Source: Pseudomonadota bacterium
Lineage (GTDB): Bacteria > Pseudomonadota > Alphaproteobacteria > Micavibrionales > Micavibrionaceae
Direction: 5' to 3'
DNA: 15,230 bases
Assembly: GCA_016198545.1 (NCBI GenBank)
Contig: JACQIJ010000173.1
Coordinates: 1-15,230, forward strand
Part shown: piece by piece, positions 13,316-15,230 of the stretch
Layout: the number at the start of each line of letters is the position of its first letter
Position numbering within the stretch: position 1 is the first letter of the stretch
The notes under the pieces: model-generated
Told to the model about the DNA's origin: nothing
What the model saw: only the letters and a program-made list of their open reading frames with translations
Databases searched by the model: none
Translations under genes and position numbers: made by a program

Positions 13316-14923
13316 TTACGGGTTTTTGTAGGTGGCAGCGGGGCGCAGGTAAACCCACCAGTTCAGAACAACGCACAGCATATAAAATGCGGCAAATCCA
13401 TACAATGCGATTTCCGGGGTCGTCGCCTGTATCTGCTCCCCGAACACCTGCGGAATGATGAAGGCGCCGTAGGCCGCAACCGCCGAAGTCCAGCCCAGAA
13501 CAGGCCCGGCCTGTTCCCTGTCGAATACTTTGGCGATGGTGCGGAAAGTCGATCCGTTGCCGATGCCGCTGGCGCAGAACAGTGTCAGGAACAACAGGAA
13601 AAACGGCATGAAATATTCCTCCGGCGTTGCCGATCCGTATGCAGCCTTCATGTAGTAAGCAACGCCCAGCGCCGCCGCCACCATAATAACCGAGGTAACC
13701 TGCGTTACCAGCGCGCCGCCGAACTTGTCCGCGATCCAGCCGCCGGCCGGCCGGATCAGAGCGCCGATGAATGGCCCCATCCAGGCATAGGTCAGGGCGC
13801 TCGGCGCGTTCGGATTGACCGCGGCATGCGTCATCACGCCGTCGACCATCACATGCTGGAAGCCGAAAATCACTTTGATCGAAAGCGGAAACGCCGCCGC
13901 ATAGCCGATGAACGACCCAAACGTCATCGTGTAGATGACCGTCATGATCCAGGTATGCGGATGATTGAATATCTTATACTGCCGCTTCAGGCTTTCCTGT
14001 ATCCGTCCGGGAATCCGCCGCAGGGCAAAAACCGTGATGGCGATAACGCAGGGCAGGACAATCCATTTGCTGACGTTCAGGCCGCTGCCGCCGGCGCTGG
14101 CCGGCAAAATCAGCCATAAACCGACCCCTGCCGTGACCAGGCCGATCAGCAGCATCACCGCCACCTTGAGCATGCTTGATACCGGCCCGCCGATATGCGG
14201 TGATACGTGCGCGGCCCTGATGTTGTTCATGCCGAACCATGCGGCGGCAACGATCGGCACAAGAATTGCGACCCATATGAACGCAGCATTGTGTATCCAT
14301 GCTTCGGCCCCCGCCGGGATCTTTCCGGTCAGCGTGCCGGATTCGCTTTGCAGCACCATCGACGCGCCGCCGAACAGCCCCAGAGTCATCACCAGCGGCA
14401 CAATGATCTGCATCGCCGTCACGCCGAAATTGCCAAGCCCGGCATTCAGGCCGAGCGACAGCCCCTGCACCTTCTTGGGAAAGAAGAAGCTTATATTCGA
14501 CATGGAGGATGCGAAGTTGCCGCCGCCAAAACCGCAGAGCAGCGCGTAAAACTGGAACACCCACAGCGGCGTGCTCTGGTCCTGCAGGGCGAACCCGGTG
14601 CCAAAGGCGGGAATAATCAAAAGCGCCGTCGTAAAAAAGATCGTGTTGCGCCCCCCCGCCAGCCGGATGAAGAAGGACGACGGAATGCGCAGCGTTGCGC
14701 CCGACAGCCCGCCGATGGCGGACAGGGTAAACAGCTCCGGCTGCGTGAACGGAAAGCCCAGATTGATCATCTGGACGGCGATGACGCTCCAGTACATCCA
14801 GACCGCAAACCCGCACAGCAGGCACAGGATTGAAATCCACAAATTCCGGTAAGCGACCGCTTTCCCCCCGGCGTTCCAGAACGCCTCGTTCTCCGGGTCC
14901 CATTCGAGAAGGTCTTTTGCCAT
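13316..14923 (-). CDS. narK: NarK2-type nitrate/nitrite transporter (MFS), long form
   Basis: Membrane transporter importing nitrate and exporting nitrite for NarGHI. Both nitrate signatures are visible: GLNAGLGNFGVTAMQ (158-172) and GIGNGSTFRTI (453-463). The substrate-binding arginines match: R79 in TLRIPSS (E. coli R89) and R391 in MGPFIGALIRPAGG (E. coli R305). The N-terminus WDPENEAFW...RNLWIS is typical of NarK2 proteins. It has 535 residues, against about 465 for the usual 12-helix form. The excess is mainly an insertion at about 240-310 holding two extra hydrophobic segments (251-274 and 286-301), which suggests 14 membrane helices. It lies 22 bp after the NarK1-type gene, and its stop overlaps the narG ribosome binding site. 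The ATG at 14923 has only a distant AAAGGA (about 12 nt). Confidence 0.95.
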   Translation of the reverse strand: MAKDLLEWDPENEAFWNAGGKAVAYRNLWISILCLLCGFAVWMYWSVIAVQMINLGFPFTQPELFTLSAIGGLSGATLRIPSSFFIRLAGGRNTIFFTTALLIIPAFGTGFALQDQSTPLWVFQFYALLCGFGGGNFASSMSNISFFFPKKVQGLSLGLNAGLGNFGVTAMQIIVPLVMTLGLFGGASMVLQSESGTLTGKIPAGAEAWIHNAAFIWVAILVPIVAAAWFGMNNIRAAHVSPHIGGPVSSMLKVAVMLLIGLVTAGVGLWLILPASAGGSGLNVSKWIVLPCVIAITVFALRRIPGRIQESLKRQYKIFNHPHTWIMTVIYTMTFGSFIGYAAAFPLSIKVIFGFQHVMVDGVMTHAAVNPNAPSALTYAWMGPFIGALIRPAGGWIADKFGGALVTQVTSVIMVAAALGVAYYMKAAYGSATPEEYFMPFFLLFLTLFCASGIGNGSTFRTIAKVFDREQAGPVLGWTSAVAAYGAFIIPQVFGEQIQATTPEIALYGFAAFYMLCVVLNWWVYLRPAATYKNP

Positions 14924-14945
14924 GGTCTCAAGCGTCCTTTCACGC

Positions 14946-15230
14946 TCAGTGCTTTTCCTTTAAAACGCCGAGTTCCGGCAGGAATCTGAATTTTCTCAAA
15001 CCGGGCTGGAACCTGTGCTCCATGATCAGGATGGCAAAGTGCATCCATATCAATGCCACCGCCGTAATGGCGAACAGGAGCATGAAACAACTGGTCCATA
15101 TATGGGTCAGATCGTTCAGCGCGCCAAAAGCGATGGGCAGGACGAAACCGCCCAGCCCGCCAACCATGCCGACCAGCCCGCCGACCGAACCGACATGATT
15201 TGGGTAATAAACCGGAATGTGCTTGTAGAC
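14946..15230 (-). CDS. narK1: 3' end of a NarK1-type nitrate transporter (MFS), truncated by the window edge
   Basis: The frame is open from the right edge to a TGA at 14946-14948, giving the last 94 residues. It contains IPVYYPNHVGSVGGLVGMVG followed by GLGGFVLPIAFGALNDLT, the final nitrate signature and helices of NarK1-type transporters, then two hydrophobic segments and a basic cytoplasmic tail ending KEKH. NarK1 proteins act as nitrate/proton symporters. The pair narK1-narK2 ahead of narG matches the Pseudomonas narK1K2GHJI layout. The operon promoter must lie beyond this gene, outside the window. Confidence 0.93.
   Translation of the reverse strand, partial: VYKHIPVYYPNHVGSVGGLVGMVGGLGGFVLPIAFGALNDLTHIWTSCFMLLFAITAVALIWMHFAILIMEHRFQPGLRKFRFLPELGVLKEKH

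Overview
The window is a respiratory nitrate reduction locus with its molybdenum cofactor (Moco) genes, from a moderately GC-rich bacterium. NarG/NarH of the E. coli/Pseudomonas kind, a narK-narK-narGHJI-ppiC order like that of Pseudomonas, and an nnrS gene all point to a proteobacterium. I think an alphaproteobacterium is likeliest, but the sequence alone does not prove it. No rRNA, tRNA, mobile element or CRISPR was seen.

Right part, all on the minus strand and read from 15230 down to 4047: the 3' end of a NarK1-type nitrate transporter, a complete and unusually long NarK2-type transporter (narK), narG (Mo catalytic subunit), a hemerythrin-like gene, narH (Fe-S subunit), narJ (assembly chaperone), narI (cytochrome b subunit), a parvulin-type prolyl isomerase, and nnrS. 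Genes are packed with 4-nt ATGA overlaps or very short gaps, so this looks like one operon whose promoter lies beyond the right edge. Two things break the standard plan. A hemerythrin gene sits between narG and narH. NarH has a C-terminal extension of about 72 residues holding 22 consecutive serines, encoded by an 11-copy hexanucleotide tandem repeat and flanked by Cys/Gly-rich sequence.

Middle part: a plus-strand gene (3581-4096) encodes a left-handed beta-helix (hexapeptide-repeat) protein with a C-terminal pair of CxxC motifs. It overlaps the end of nnrS tail-to-tail by 50 bp. The 252-bp gap between it and the divergent moaA holds a perfect FNR-type box (TTGAT-N4-ATCAA, 3487-3500) and a 55-bp nested inverted repeat that would form a two-stem RNA in the moaA leader.

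Left part, minus strand from 3328 down: moaA, a moaC-moaB fusion, moaD, moaE (with a His-rich tail), mobA, and the first 29 codons of a further gene running off the left edge. These supply most steps from GTP to Mo-bis-MGD, the cofactor NarG needs. moeA, the molybdate-insertion gene, is not in the window.

Together the genes import nitrate, build the cofactor, assemble the membrane-bound NarGHI enzyme and cope with the NO that nitrite respiration produces. The anaerobic regulator box places at least the centre of the locus under oxygen-responsive control.
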